Positions 11,231-23,103 of a stretch of DNA of 64,000 nt are shown here, piece by piece. Position 1 is the first letter of the stretch. The number at the start of each line of letters is the position of its first letter. Both the position numbers and the translations under genes were made by a program. Source of the stretch: Irpex lacteus (lineage: Eukaryota > Basidiomycota > Agaricomycetes > Polyporales > Irpicaceae). The notes beneath the pieces are model-generated. The model ran no database searches, had not been told where the DNA came from, and saw nothing but the letters and a program-made list of their open reading frames with translations. The DNA lies in assembly GCA_001986395.2 (NCBI GenBank), contig MQVO02000004.1:1426001-1490000 (forward strand). Direction: 5' to 3'.

Positions 11231-13421
11231 ATGTTCAGGCAATCTGCTCTCAAGTCTTCAAGGACACTCTCGAGGCAATGGTCTTCACGAAGGCTGGCCT
11301 CAACAAAGGTGCGTGCATCTCTTTTCTGACTTCAGCCATGTCTTGATATGTTGGCGAATAGACTATCAGGGAAGCCCTGGAGGAGGTCATCCCCGCAAAG
11401 CAAGCACAACTGAAGGCCTTGGTATGTGGACTCACCTTTGCCACATCGCTGCAAATGCTAACCCTACCATGCAGAAAACTGAGCATGGGTCCGCCGTATT
11501 GGGCGATGTAAAGGTGAGAGGCTCTAGCGCTAGCTGTATTCTACTGTTCGCTGAACAACCTGAAGGTCGAGCATCTCATTGGCGGCATGCGTGGTCTCAA
11601 GTCCATGCTGTGGGATGCCTCCGTTCTCGATCCTAACGAAGTGCGCATGAACGCCTTTCCACCTCCTTCCACTCCTCAATGTTATACCTCTAGGGCATCC
11701 GATTCCACGGCTTGTCCATCCCAGACTGCCAGAAACAACTCCCCGCAGCGCCAGGCGGCAAAGAGATCATCGCCGAGAGCATGCTCTGGCTCCTGCTCAC
11801 CGGCAAAATCCCCACAGAAGCGGAAACACGCCAACTCTCCCGCCAACTCGCAGAGAAGGGAGAACTGCCCGAGCACGTCGTGAAGCTCATCGACTCGTAC
11901 GAGTTTACCCCTTTCCCCGCATTCCCCGCAGATGCTAAGCATGTGATTTTCGCCTGTGGGTTCTAGGCTGCCGACGACCTTGCACCCGATGACACAGCTT
12001 GGTATGGGCGTGGCTGCCCTGAACCACGATAGCGTGTTCCAGGCTGCGTATGAGAAAGGTATCAAGAAGACAGAGTATTGGACGTATGCGCTTGAGGACT
12101 CGTTGAACCTCATCGCCAAGCTTCCTGCTTTGGCTGCGAGGATCTACCGCAATGTCTACAAGCCCGAGAATGACCTTCCTGCAATTAACAAGGACTTGGA
12201 CTTGGTCGGTGAGTGTGTATAACTTAAACATGCGAACTTCATGCTCATTAATATTCGTAGGCAACTACACCAACCTCCTCGGCTATGGAGACAACCACGA
12301 CCTTACTGAGTACCTTCGTTTGTACATCGCCATTCACGGTGACCACGAAGGCGGTAACGCATCAGCGCACACCACTCGTGAGTACCTATACAATACAGAT
12401 AATTTGACATGCTGACGGCATTGATAGACTTGATTGCTTCTACACTTGCGGATCCTTATCTCGCATACGCTGGTGCTCTTTACGCCCTGGCCGGTCCCCT
12501 TCACGGGTGTGTTACTACGAACGACGAAGCTACACAAAGCTTTTCTGACTCTAGTTTACCACAGCTTAGCAAACCAAGAAGTACTCCGATGGCAGCTCAA
12601 CCTGCGCGAACAACTCGGCGACAACATCACCCACGACCACATCAGGGAGTTCCTCTGGAAGACTCTCAAGAGCGGACAAGTGGTTCCTGGGTTAGTATTT
12701 AATGCATTTCCGGTAGTCAAGCCTATCTTGAATGTTCTCTCGTCAGATACGGCCATGGTGTGCTCCGAAACCCAGATCCTCGATTCATCGCATTGCAAGA
12801 GTTCTGCGAGACCCGTCCTGAGCTTCTCGCAGATCCGGTGATCCAGCTTGTCAAGAAGGTTCGTAATGGCTTCATCACCCACAGAAGTCGCTGTCTTACA
12901 ATGACCTTTAGACTTATGAAGTTGCGCCCAATGTATTGAAGGAGCACGGCAAGGTACGCACCTTCATCCCCCCGGTAACTGCACCCCTCACTCAGTCACT
13001 GACCTTCATTGCTCCAATGAATAGACCAAGAACCCATACCCGAACGTGGACGCCGCCTCGGGATGCGTACTGTACCACTACGGCCTGACAGAATTCAAGG
13101 TCAGCTCTCCGAGTCCCTTCCCTTTTAAGCTACTTACCCCCTTCTCTACTGCGACAGTACTACACCGTCATCTTCGGTGTCTCGCGAGCACTCGGCGCGC
13201 TCACTCAAGTCGTCTGGGCTCGAGGTACGTCCACAACTTGCTCTTCACATTCTTTGACTGTTGAAGCTGACGGAACGGGTGTTATTTGTAGCTCTTGGTT
13301 TGCCATTGGAACGTCCGAAATGTAAGTCACAGGTGCAATTTCATTTTGTAGGTCGGGAGTGCTGACGTCCGTGGTTTCTCTAGCACTTTCGATGGACGCG
13401 ATCGAGAAGCTCGTCAAGTAA
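11231..13421 (+). CDS. CIT1: Mitochondrial citrate synthase
   Basis: Condenses acetyl-CoA and oxaloacetate to citrate, the entry step of the TCA cycle. The N-terminus [20 protein letters not shown] is a clear mitochondrial presequence. Family blocks in order: [77 protein letters not shown]. The catalytic residues are His in LHGLANQEVL, His in [14 protein letters not shown] and Asp in PNVDAASG. At least ten introns interrupt it. Around 11897-11966 the exon must end at GACTC before GTACGAGT, so that the product reads KLIDSLPTTLHP; reading through the intron gives a false extension. Stop TAA at 13419-13421. Confidence 0.95.
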
Positions 13422-13906
13422 TGAACGTGAACTTGGACGCATGTGAGGAGCATGAATAAATCACTATGTGGAAACGGCACTTGACGCGGGTTGGAGGCGT
13501 GCTCGATCTCTTGTATAACAGACATATTCTTTCTGCAAAATGCAATCATACTTGCTCTCGTGTGATCCTCAGCTGAGAGACTGCATGCCTCAAACCGACA
13601 ATCAACCTAGGGAACCAACAAAAGAATTAATTTAACTGAAGCCCAAGTGCGTTCATGACCAGAAGAAAACAAACTGACTCGAAAGAAAGAGTATATACAA
13701 CCCTTATACAACAGTCAAAAGAAGACGGTAAAAAACCTGTAGAAAGCTAACAACAGCGAGGAGGAATGTATGTAGGAGACCCAGAGGGAAAGTGTCGCAG
13801 GAAAGGTTTGTACATCATACACGAGAACAAAGTTCAAAGTCAGAGGAGACAAGATCAGCAAGAAAGCGTCTTTAGGAAATACGTTCGTCAAAAAAGGAAG
13901 CCAGCT
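13422..13906. other. Convergent 3' intergenic region
   Basis: Separates the stop codons of citrate synthase (plus strand) and the proline-rich gene (minus strand), so it should hold two 3' UTRs and polyadenylation signals. It is relatively A-rich from about 13610 to 13770. No gene seen. Confidence 0.5.
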
Positions 13907-15205
13907 TTAGAATCGACGAGGAGCTGCCTGCTGTGGGGGAGGAGCACCTCTCCCAGCAGGCGGGTATTGGCCAGGTGGTGGTGCGCCTCCAGGACCCCTT
14001 GGACCTGGAGGTGCGTATTGACCGGGTGGTGGCGGCCCTTGAGGGTAACCCTGTGGTGGGCGAGGCCCTCCCTGAGGATAACCCTGTGGTGGATACGGAG
14101 CACCACGACCTGCAGGCGGAGGAGCTTGCATGTTCTGTGGAGGCATCGGTCCTCCGCGCCCCATAGGACCCGGAGCAGGACTTGAATTGCTACGAATGGG
14201 CTGTGGCGGAGTAGGTCCGGGATCACGCAGTGACACTGGAGCGGGTCGCCCGTTTGGTACGCCTTGTGGCGGAACAGAACCCGGTGCACCAGGAGGAGGA
14301 GGGTTCTTTTCCGCAGCCTTTATGATCTCGTCGCTGGGTAAATGAATCATGTGAGTGCCAAGAAGCTTGGAGACGGTATGTGTGAAGTGGGAGCATACGC
14401 ACTCAAGTAAGTTGAGGGCTGCGCAGAGAACGACCCATTCCACACAGTCTTCGTTGCCCTCACCGAGTGTCTGCCATACGGCTTTCTCTTCCTCCGTCTT
14501 TCCCGTTATTGATATACGAGTGCCGCCGCCATTGGGACCCGGTGGGTTCTTCTGGATCTTGCCAAATTCAATTCGCTTTGGTGGTATGTTGTGTCCGGCG
14601 TACGCGAAGTAGAACATACTCCAGAATGCAGCGTTCGGGTTGGGCTTGGAGATCTGGAAGAGCGGCAGATCTGCAGAATCCGGCGAAGGAAGGGCCAATT
14701 TGTAAATCGGCGAGAGAACACCTGTGTTCGCGATCGTCCATTTCAGGTTACGAGATGCTTCGCAACGCACGACCTTGGACGATGAGGACGCGGAGTGACC
14801 TGGGTCGGAGGCGGAGGCTTTGCCAATGGGACTTGGACGGGGAGGGAATAGCTTTGCTACGCAGAGATCGCCTTGCGCAGAAGGAGTCAAGAGATAGTTC
14901 TCAGAGTTCTGTCATTTGCGCAACAGTGAGAAGAACGGCATGATAGACGTATAATGAGCACGTACGAAGTTGGTGTGTAAGTAAGAGTACAGGATGTTCG
15001 CCGGTTGTCCTATGGAGCAGGATTAATCAGTGCATACCTTGGAGATTTTGTGTACATACCGTGAGGGGTAACTATCAAAGTTGGAAGATGGTTGGGTATC
15101 GGGGGATGCGTTGGCGAAGTGTAGACGGTATAAATAGCTTTAGGGCGCGCCTTGCCGTGAGCATCGACCAGGTAGTATCACGCCAGAGACCAACTTACCA
15201 GCCAT
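13907..15205 (-). CDS. Conserved protein of unknown function with proline/glycine-rich tail
   Basis: About 380 residues. Start ATG at 15205. The first exon encodes only Met-Ala plus one base; the second begins AIYTVYTSPTHPP. Later exons give PANILYSYLHTNF and then the long last exon starting NSENYLLTPSAQGDL. The folded part contains CEASRNLKWTIANTGVLSP, ISKPNPNAAFWSMFYFAYAG and RISITGKTEEEKAVWQTLGE. From about residue 265 the chain is almost entirely Pro, Gly, Gln, Ala and Tyr, with repeated PPQGYPQG-type units, and it ends PRRF. The tail resembles disordered, phase-separating or SH3/WW-ligand segments. I do not recognise the N-terminal domain, so no function is assigned. Confidence 0.8.
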
Positions 15206-15657
15206 TATTTGGCACGGAAATAGAGGGAGGAAGGTGGGAGACTTTGCTGAGCAACAAGCGGACGGAGAGGGGAGGAGGAGATGGTTGTCGAGAGCAAGGT
15301 GTTTGGAGGGCAGTCACCGCTGCAACAGACCTTGCTACTAACTCAGAGGCGCCCAAGAGTACTCAGGCGTTCCCTCGCCGCATGGTCGGGTGCGCAGGTG
15401 ACCGTGACAACTCCGTGACCCCCATGTGACAGCCGATAAGTGTCCCGCAAGCGCCCTCCCGCCATTCAGGGTGACGACTGTCACGACGGCGTCACGGATG
15501 GGTGTCGGCGTTGTAACGCTGTCTGCGCTCTCGAACTCTGAGGTTCATCGATTCTCTCGTTGGAACCGTCTCTGTCACCGACCACCACTCCCGACGCCCG
15601 CCCCGACATCCATCGAGCAGCCATACTAACACGTTTGTCGGCCTCAGCGTCGCAGCC
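15206..15657. promoter_or_regulatory. Divergent promoter region
   Basis: A 452-bp space between the start codons of the proline-rich protein (minus) and the PP2A subunit (plus). It should carry both promoters. Repeated GTGAC/GTCAC words occur around 15400-15490, including TGACGACTGTCACGACGGCG. No element was assigned to a factor. Confidence 0.45.
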
Positions 15658-18176
15658 ATGAAGGGACTCAAGAAGACTCTGGTCAATCATCAATTTATGT
15701 GTTCAATGTACAGGAACGCGCTCTGACACCGCCCACAGCTCAACAGGACCAAATCGACCGAGTCTTCGTCCTCGAAAACAAAGGAATCGAAAACATCCGC
15801 TGCAGCCGCCGCAGCTGCAGCACCGCCGCCCCCGCCACCAAACGCCAACAAGCCGCTCCCGCAACCAGGCTCGGCAGTCGCCAGTCTCAGCAATCTAGCC
15901 AACAACAGCAACCACTCATTGCCAGGATCCAATGGCTCCCTATCGTCCGGGAGATCAAACTCGAATTCGTCTATAGGGAGTGCAGCAGCGCAGCGGGGAT
16001 ACGCGCCTCCAGATAGGGCATCCCCTGCACCTCCCATTGTGGTCGTCAGTCCCGAGCAGGAGCCCATCGAGAGAACCTCACTCGGGGATGGACCAAACAC
16101 TCCGCCCAGGTCAAGCACGCTCAACCGTCTCCGCACAGGGCCCAAGGACACTATCCCTATCGTAGGAAAGCCTCCTCGGAAGCAACGCAGCAGCAGGTTT
16201 GTCGTTACAGAAAAGGTCGAGATCGAGAAGCTTCCGCCTTTCCTGGGTATGTACAACCCTAAACTCAAAGAGTTTACGTCTTATTTACGTCCCTCCAGAG
16301 ACAGCACCGAACGAACGACCACAGCTCTTCATTCGGAAGCTGCATCAATGCTCTGTTCTATTTGACTTCAATGATGCCAATGCCGAGCTGAAAGGAAAGC
16401 AAATCAAGACACAAACTTTACATGAAATGCTCGAGTACATCACCACGCAACGTAACGTTATTACAGACAACATATACCCTGAGGTCGTCAAGATGGTATG
16501 TCGTTTTCCGTTGTGAAGGCGACAAGTCGGCTGATGGGAATTTACGCGTGCAATTCCCATAGTTCGCAACGAACCTCTTCCGAGCAATACCCCCGCCCAC
16601 CAATCCTCAAGGTGACGCCTATGATCCCGAGGAAGATGAGCCAGTCCTCGAGTTGGCGTGGCCACATCTCAAGATGGTGTATGAATTCTTCCTGCGTTTT
16701 GTGGAGAGCCCAGACTTCAACACCAACCTCGCCAAACGCTATATTGACCAAACCTTCGTCCTCAACCTCCTCGAACTCTTCGACTCCGAGGATCCTCGAG
16801 AACGCGATTTCCTCAAGACGACACTTCACAGAATCTACGGGAAGTTCCTCAACCTCCGTGCACCGATCCGACGTAGCATCAACAACGTCTTCTTCCATTT
16901 CGTCTACGAGACGGAGAGGCATAATGGCATCGCGGAACTGCTGGAGATACTCGGTTCGATCATCAACGGCTTCGCACTTCCATTGAAGGAGGAGCACAAG
17001 ACCTTCCTGATGCGGGTTCTCCTTCCTCTGCATAAGGTCAAGAGCTTGTCCATGTACCACCCACAGCTAGCGTATTGCGTGGTGCAGTTCTTGGAGAAGG
17101 ACGCGGCGCTAGCGGAAGAAGTCGTGCTCGGTCTGTTGAAGTTCTGGCCAAAGGTCAACTCGCCAAAGGAAGTCATGTTCCTAAGCGAGATGGAGGAGGT
17201 CCTGGACGTCATTGATCCTGCCGAATTCCAGAAGATCCAAGTCCCGCTGTTCCAGCAACTCGCCAGATGCATCAACAGCCAGCACTTCCAGGTCGCGGAA
17301 CGGGCGCTCCTGTACTGGAACAACGAGTACATCGTCAACCTCATGAGCGATAACCTGGGTGTAATTCTTCCGATCGTGTTCCCAGCTCTGTACACAAATT
17401 CCAGACAACACTGGAACCGGTGGGTTCCATCGCATATAATCTCCTCGCTGCCGCTAACAGGGTTTTAGCACAATACACGCCATGGTATACAATGCGCTGA
17501 AGTTGTTCATGGAGATCAACCCAGATTTATTCGACGACGCCATGCAACAGTACAAGCAGCAGAAACTCGAGTGAGTATTCGACATTCCATCTACTGTCAA
17601 TTCGTATTGACATGATGTCAAGCGAGCATCAACATGCCGTTGAGCGATACGAACAGTGGAATAAGTTGCGGGCCTTGGCAGCGGAGCATGCCCACGGGAA
17701 GCTGCCGGAAGGCTTCGAGAAAGACGTGCCTACTCCGCCGCCACCCCCGGTGGATGAGAACGAGATCCTTGACTTGTCTATTGATCTCAACGCAGTCTCC
17801 ATCGATGCAGAAATACCTCTGAACGAGCTCGAGGACAACGGAATAGAGAGGGTACCGATGGCAGATCCGGGGATGGACGTGAGTCGTAACGGCTATGTAT
17901 ACCCCCAGGACGTCTGAATGAAAAACTTGTGAGCAGCGACCGTTTCCACAAGTAGGCGGTTTAGAGCACTCTCCAGGTGGCACGAACTTGCATTCGCGGC
18001 GAAAAAGTGCTCTACCAGGTGCGGACGCTTTTCGACGTTGGTTTCACCGCGTTGCTGACCGCATGCACGGACATTCTGGTTCATCAGTCGATCCTACCGT
18101 CTTGCGAGATTTGCAAGCGCATCGAAGTCTCGAGGATGATGTGCTTCAATCCGGTGTGCCGCAGGACGGACCGTGA
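15658..18176 (+). CDS. RTS1: PP2A regulatory subunit B56 (B') family
   Basis: Targets protein phosphatase 2A to substrates, for example at centromeres, septa and in stress signalling in fungi. Start MKGLKKTL is on a 24-nt exon; an intron (15682-15738) joins it to [13 protein letters not shown] disordered Ser/Ala/Pro-rich N-terminus includes an Ala run and a Pro run. The B56 HEAT-like core starts near LPPFL and [18 protein letters not shown], then runs through [64 protein letters not shown] and [12 protein letters not shown]. The last intron is best placed at 17879-17936, which keeps frame and adds a C-terminal exon with [19 protein letters not shown], a possible PKA-type phosphosite. Reading through would stop the protein early at 17917. 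Stop TGA at 18174-18176. Confidence 0.92.
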
Positions 18177-18537
18177 GCGCATGTCTTCGATGGACGTTTG
18201 TTTTACTACTTTGTCTCAGTTCACTCAGTCTTTTCCTCTCAGTCTGCGACTGTGTATTTGAGATACATATAGCGATGCCATGTGTGTTCCGATGTTACCC
18301 TGTTTTCGTGGATCAATACTCTCTCTCTCCGTATGGTACAGTTTCTGCAGCATAGCCTATACATTTCGTTTTCGCTGATACATACACGCCGTCGTGCTAC
18401 TGTGTTTATGCATGAGTTTTCTCGAACAATATCTTTGAATGAGTTATTCCGGGACAAAAAGTACATAGTGAGCGACCTAGATGGTGTGTAGGCTGGTATT
18501 CCTAGCGGTACATGTGTTTAGATTGTGACAGATATAG
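18177..18537. other. Convergent 3' intergenic region
   Basis: Holds the 3' UTRs of the B56 gene (plus) and the RdRP gene (minus). T-rich and pyrimidine-rich between about 18190 and 18360. No gene seen. Confidence 0.5.
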
Positions 18538-21500
18538 CTAGTCTTCAGGTGCGATGGCCTCCAATTTCTTGATGCAGTCGAAAATTTCAGATAAAGCAAG
18601 CAAACCAAAGCTATGGGCTCCGAAGAAGTGAGCCCGGCGGAAGATGAGACTGATACCGTACGCTACCCAAGCGCGTCGCAAGGCCAACTTTGTGTGCGCT
18701 TCAAAGTCCTCTTCCTCAGTTGGGTCAGGCCCCACCGTGAGTCTCGCCGTACGGTCGAAGAGGTTTGTTGTCTGCTCTCGGAGCTTTGCAATCTGCTCCT
18801 TACGCTTCTTCTGGTCCGTGCACTTCGCGACTATCGTACCCACAAGGGCTTCCTCCTCCGTCAACATGGCCGTGCGAGCGGTTGACAGCGTGTGGGATAC
18901 GCATATGGTGCGCAGTTCGTACGCAAAGTCCTGGAAGACCGCCCATATCTCACGGATTTGAGTTATGGAATGCTTCCATACGTCGATGAATGGTGAGACC
19001 GCAGTGCGAACGGCAAGGATAACCTCTCCTCCAGGTTGCTTACTGCTGTAGAGCTTGTTGTCCCGGAACATGCTGATGACCCGTTCCATCTCGACATTGT
19101 GCTTCTGAGTACTGGGATAGACGTGTGGCATACGAGGTTCCGGAAGTCTGATTTCGCGGAACAGTTTCCCAAGCCAACGCTGACTCTCGTAGTACAACGT
19201 CGTGTTGTCGTTGGCCGTTAATTCCGGGCAGCTCCAATCCGGCTTGGCTTGAGACTTGTTTCGAGGAATACGATCGACGGGGACCGGCATGCCGGTCTTC
19301 GGATAGTCCACTGCATCACTGTGGAGGGCGGCGAGGGCGAGGCAATCGGGGTCATGAATACCCTTGTCACTTGCATCAGCTCTAGCCAGCCATGCTGACG
19401 CAATGAGCCCAATACTCTGGAATCAGGTCAGATCTTGGTAACTCGACAGAAATTGAACGGGCACATACATCGGAATACAGGTACGACGTGACGAAGTCCG
19501 CGATGTCTGCGCGTGTACTAGGGCGATCGAGAAGTAGTCGCTGGGCAGGGTCGTAGTTGGCAGGCGTGAAGGTTTGTGTAGGTAGCATCGCAGGGTGACT
19601 GCAGATGACGAATTCGTCGCCTATCGCGAACAACACAATATTCAGAATACTAACTACTAGAATGTATATGAGAATACGCACCATCGAGATCTCCACCTGC
19701 TAAGTAAGATGCCGGAGGTCGTTTACCTATATATGCGTTCGAAAAACGTGCGCTGAGCAATGATTACACAAAGCTTGGTATTCAATCTCACCTCGGATAG
19801 GGAAGACTACAGTGTTTGGAAGAGGCTCTATTGCCAACGGAGAGTCGGGAGGTGGTTTACCGATGGCTCTCCAAACTTGTATATCGCCGGGGGCGATGAC
19901 TGGAGACCGGAACACCATAACGGGCCCTTCGAGATAAAGAGGCTCACTTCCGTCGTTACTTGTGATGCAAGCATAGACTTCCCCCGGGAGGAGGAAGCCG
20001 GAAATATCGGCAACACCAGGCAAGGTCCATCCATTGGGTACAGGAATGCGGGCCTTGTACTTCAGTTCACGAAGAACGTGGTGGGCGGCGAACTCAGTGA
20101 GTTGCTTGAAAAGATCATTCTCCCGGATACTGACGCCAAGCTTGTACAAGCTCAAGAAAACCGATGTGATCTTGAAGGATGTGCCGAGTCCGTGACCCTC
20201 GAATAACTTTGCTGCATCTTGCAAGTTCGTCGTCGCTCGCCGTGTCTGATCGACAACAGCGCCCTGGAGCCTCTCGAGGATTTTGTATCCTCCAAAGATC
20301 TTGAGATCCTCGAGCATCATAACAAGAGGCCGATTAAGATAAAACTTCCCAGGAGACGTGAATGCGGCCACGATCTCTACTTGCATTGAGGCCTGAGCGT
20401 CGAACTTGACCATAGACTGCCTCAGGCAGATTTGCTCTCCGTTCAAGCGATAGTCCACGCTGAGCATGCCTTTCGACCCACGACAGCGGATCTGAAAGGC
20501 AGGCGGATACTCAATGTGCTTGTTCCGCGCATGCCGACGACTGACGGCCTGCAGCTCCTTCCATGCCTTCTGTGCGAATTCGCGAGACATGGTTCCAATA
20601 CCTTCGGTGAACGATCTACCGCGTCTGTCGAGGATGTCGGGGAGAATGGGGATCTCCTCTACGTCTCCTATCGTTACAGCTGCTTCAGTGGCGGTGAACG
20701 CCTGAGAGATTCGCGCTCCGTATCTTGCAGGACAGTAGATGAGCTGCGGATCGTACTCAACGCTGTTGAATACGCCAATGCTGTTGATGATCGTATCAGG
20801 GTTGATGGTAATCGTCCGACCATAGCTCTTCATAGTGAACGGCTTCATAAACCACACGGCATGTTGTTTCAGGGATGACTGAGTGTATGCAAGAAACTCG
20901 AAGTGGCGGCCAGCGATGTCGAGACCGTTCTTGAGGATGCCACCGAACCGATCATGAATGAAGGCACGATCGTCGCGATCGCGGTTCAGACGGTAGAGAT
21001 ACCCGTTGTCGTCGTTGAAACAAACGCGAATGAAGTTCGAGGTGTAGTCTGCGTACTGGCGTGTGACACGATTGTTCTTCTCTGGGAAAGGACCGTCGAG
21101 AACGAGCTTGGTAGGCGTAACGGCCACGTGAAGACACATGAAGGTGTCAGCTTGCACACCCCGAGTCTCCTCCTCCATGGCTGCGTTGCGGTAATCGAAG
21201 TTCTTTCTGCATTCCAGCCATAGCTCACGAACGTAAGCAGACGATGTCGGTGTAGCAGCGCCTCGCTGCCTCGCTGGATCCACGCTGTGACTCTGGATAG
21301 CGAGGCGACGGATGAAAAGCGCTGTATATTGAGGTCCGTGACGGCGCAGCATCAGCTCAATGTGAGGGCGAAGGGCCAAGACTTCCGAAAAGTCCATGAG
21401 ATGGTTGCAGATGAGTGCTTCGATCTGGAAAGCCACTTCGAAGTCTGCGATGGAGCTAACAAATTTGACGTATGCTTCTTGGTAGGAGGCTGAGAAGAGC

Positions 21501-22408
21501 CCAAGGCGCACTGTTGGAGGCACTGCGTCGCTCAACTTCAGATGCGCCGTGTGCTCGGCTATCCATGTGAGATGAGCGACGGCATTTCGCGACGAGAACA
21601 GAAATCGAACAGCCAGAGAGGTGAATTGGGAGGACGTGGAGTGCTCTTTGCCCAGGTTGCTGAACCGATGGCGCTTTTCGCCAGACACAGTACGTGACAC
21701 TAGGGGGCGCTCGCCATACACCGGAAAACCACCTGGAGCAGCGATTTCCGCCTCGAATGTCGGAGGGTAATTGAGTGATAGGAAGAGTGCCTGACGCTGG
21801 GATTCATCGTCGACACCGAGAGCGGCCCATACAATTTGCGAGCTGTGTATGGCCACAGTACGGAGCATATTCAGCTCGTCGACGTACACCATACGAAACT
21901 CCCGCTTGTCGAGGTCGAACGTGAGTAGTCCTCGGCAGCTTTTCTCGAACTCGACTGAGAATGTGCCATCGCGACACTCCCATCCGAATGCGAGAGTAGC
22001 CACCGGGACGGTCCGCAGCCTCAGCTGCTCGACGACGCTCTCTCTTTCTTCCAGCGCCTTGGGATCGACGTACGGGAGGCGGGTGATCTTGTCCACGATG
22101 TCCGCGCGAGCAGATTTCTGGCTCGGCCGGAAGATGAGGGCGACGTTCCCTATGTAGATTTTCTCCCTGATATAAGACCCCTGTCCGTACCTCCACAAAA
22201 AGAGACGGCCAATCTCGGGAGTGGGCAGGGTGAGTGCGCCACATCGATATTGGCCGCGTCTCGCTTGGGGGAAGATGACGACCTCGAAGTTTATCGGCAG
22301 GGCCTGAACGTTGCTGATTACTTCATCCCTGTGGATGGCTTCGGCAATCGCACGCTTCATGTTGTAGACGTTGGCCGATATATCGATGTTCTGTACGTAG
22401 ACCTCCAT
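18538..22408 (-). CDS. RNA-dependent RNA polymerase of the RNA-silencing pathway
   Basis: Cellular RdRP that makes double-stranded RNA from aberrant or transposon transcripts. Exons: 22408-19792, 19726-19682, 19620-19469, 19416-18538, giving about 1230 residues. The chosen start MEVYVQNIDISANVY matches the usual N-terminus of fungal homologues. Family blocks: LTFDLDKREFRMVY, FIRVCFNDDNG, GRHFEFLAYTQSSLK, IGTMSREFAQKAW, FQIRCRGSKGMLSVDYR, GPVMVFRSPVIAPGDIQ. The catalytic loop GGDLDGDEF carries the three metal-binding aspartates. It is encoded across two exons, with an intron after GATG at 19681-19621; exon 2 is only 45 nt. After it come DAVDYPKTG and a helical C-terminal region. No frame break is seen. 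Its 5' side faces the transposon, whose left end lies about 230 bp upstream of this ATG. Confidence 0.93.
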
Positions 22409-22636
22409 ATTGTAGTATTGGTCTTGAGGAGGCCGATTGAGGCCGATCCTGGCTTGAGAGCTGATTAGAATGTATATTTGAGTAAAGTGCACACTCACTG
22501 CTATGGGCTCGTCCTCTCGATGAGCGTTGAGAGGAGTGAACCCGGGGGACAAAGGGAGGGCCGACTACCTGCGGGCTGGTCAGGGTCAACCAGCTGAAAG
22601 ACCTGGGAACTTAGAAAGTGCGAGGACGTTCCGGAA

Positions 22637-22680
22637 CTCGATAGTCTCCGGTCGTAGACTGTCTACGGAGACAGTCTACG
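22637..22680 (+). repeat. Left terminal inverted repeat of the transposon
   Basis: Begins CTCGATAGTCTCCGGTCGTA. It contains the perfect palindrome GTAGAC-T-GTCTAC at 22654-22666, followed by a second GTCTAC. It is identical to the reverse complement of 27867-27910 for the first 36 bases, then one mismatch, then seven more matches. Confidence 0.9.
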
Positions 22681-23103
22681 TAGACAGTGACACAAAGCGT
22701 GACAGCGCCTGTCACACGAAATACGGACGCCCACTTTGCGGAGATTTTCAGATATCGTTACCGGCCCTTGACTGAGTTAGAAACCGATGAATTGAGATTA
22801 TTATAGGCTGATGCGCGATAGAAAACCTCAATAACAAAAGATTTATCTTGGGAAGAGCCATTACGGGCTGTGTCACACCTGTGACACGTCGTGTTCGGAC
22901 GTGTTTCGGGACGCGTCGCAGCCATTGCTCCTTCGTTTCTACTGGTAGTATTGCACGCAAGCCCTTCGAATCTCCCTTATGTACGTGTTAGGTTATTGCG
23001 CCCTGTATGGCGTGTCGGTGACGGGTGATCCCGAATAGTAAGTATGTGATCGTACATAGCCTGTCAGCCCCTTTGGTTGTGCCCCTCGTCTCAAACAGTG
23101 ATT

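Noticed and set aside
15690..16268. Minus-strand Gly/Ala-rich frame of 192 codons
   Set aside because: Antisense to the low-complexity Ala/Pro/Ser N-terminus of the B56 subunit.
17879..17917. Short C-terminus of the B56 subunit ending at 17917
   Set aside because: A good donor (GTGAGT) at 17879 and acceptor (GAGCAG) at 17936 join in frame to a longer, basic C-terminal exon typical of fungal B56 proteins.
19382..19696. Separate small hydrophobic gene starting MEISMVRILIYILVV
   Set aside because: The hydrophobic start is translated intron sequence (19621-19681) of the RdRP; the rest is RdRP exon.
22409..22552. N-terminal extension of the RdRP (frame open to 22552)
   Set aside because: The extension has no ATG (it opens at TTG) and contains a likely leader intron (GTGAGTGTGC...). 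The ATG at 22408 gives the usual start of fungal RdRPs.
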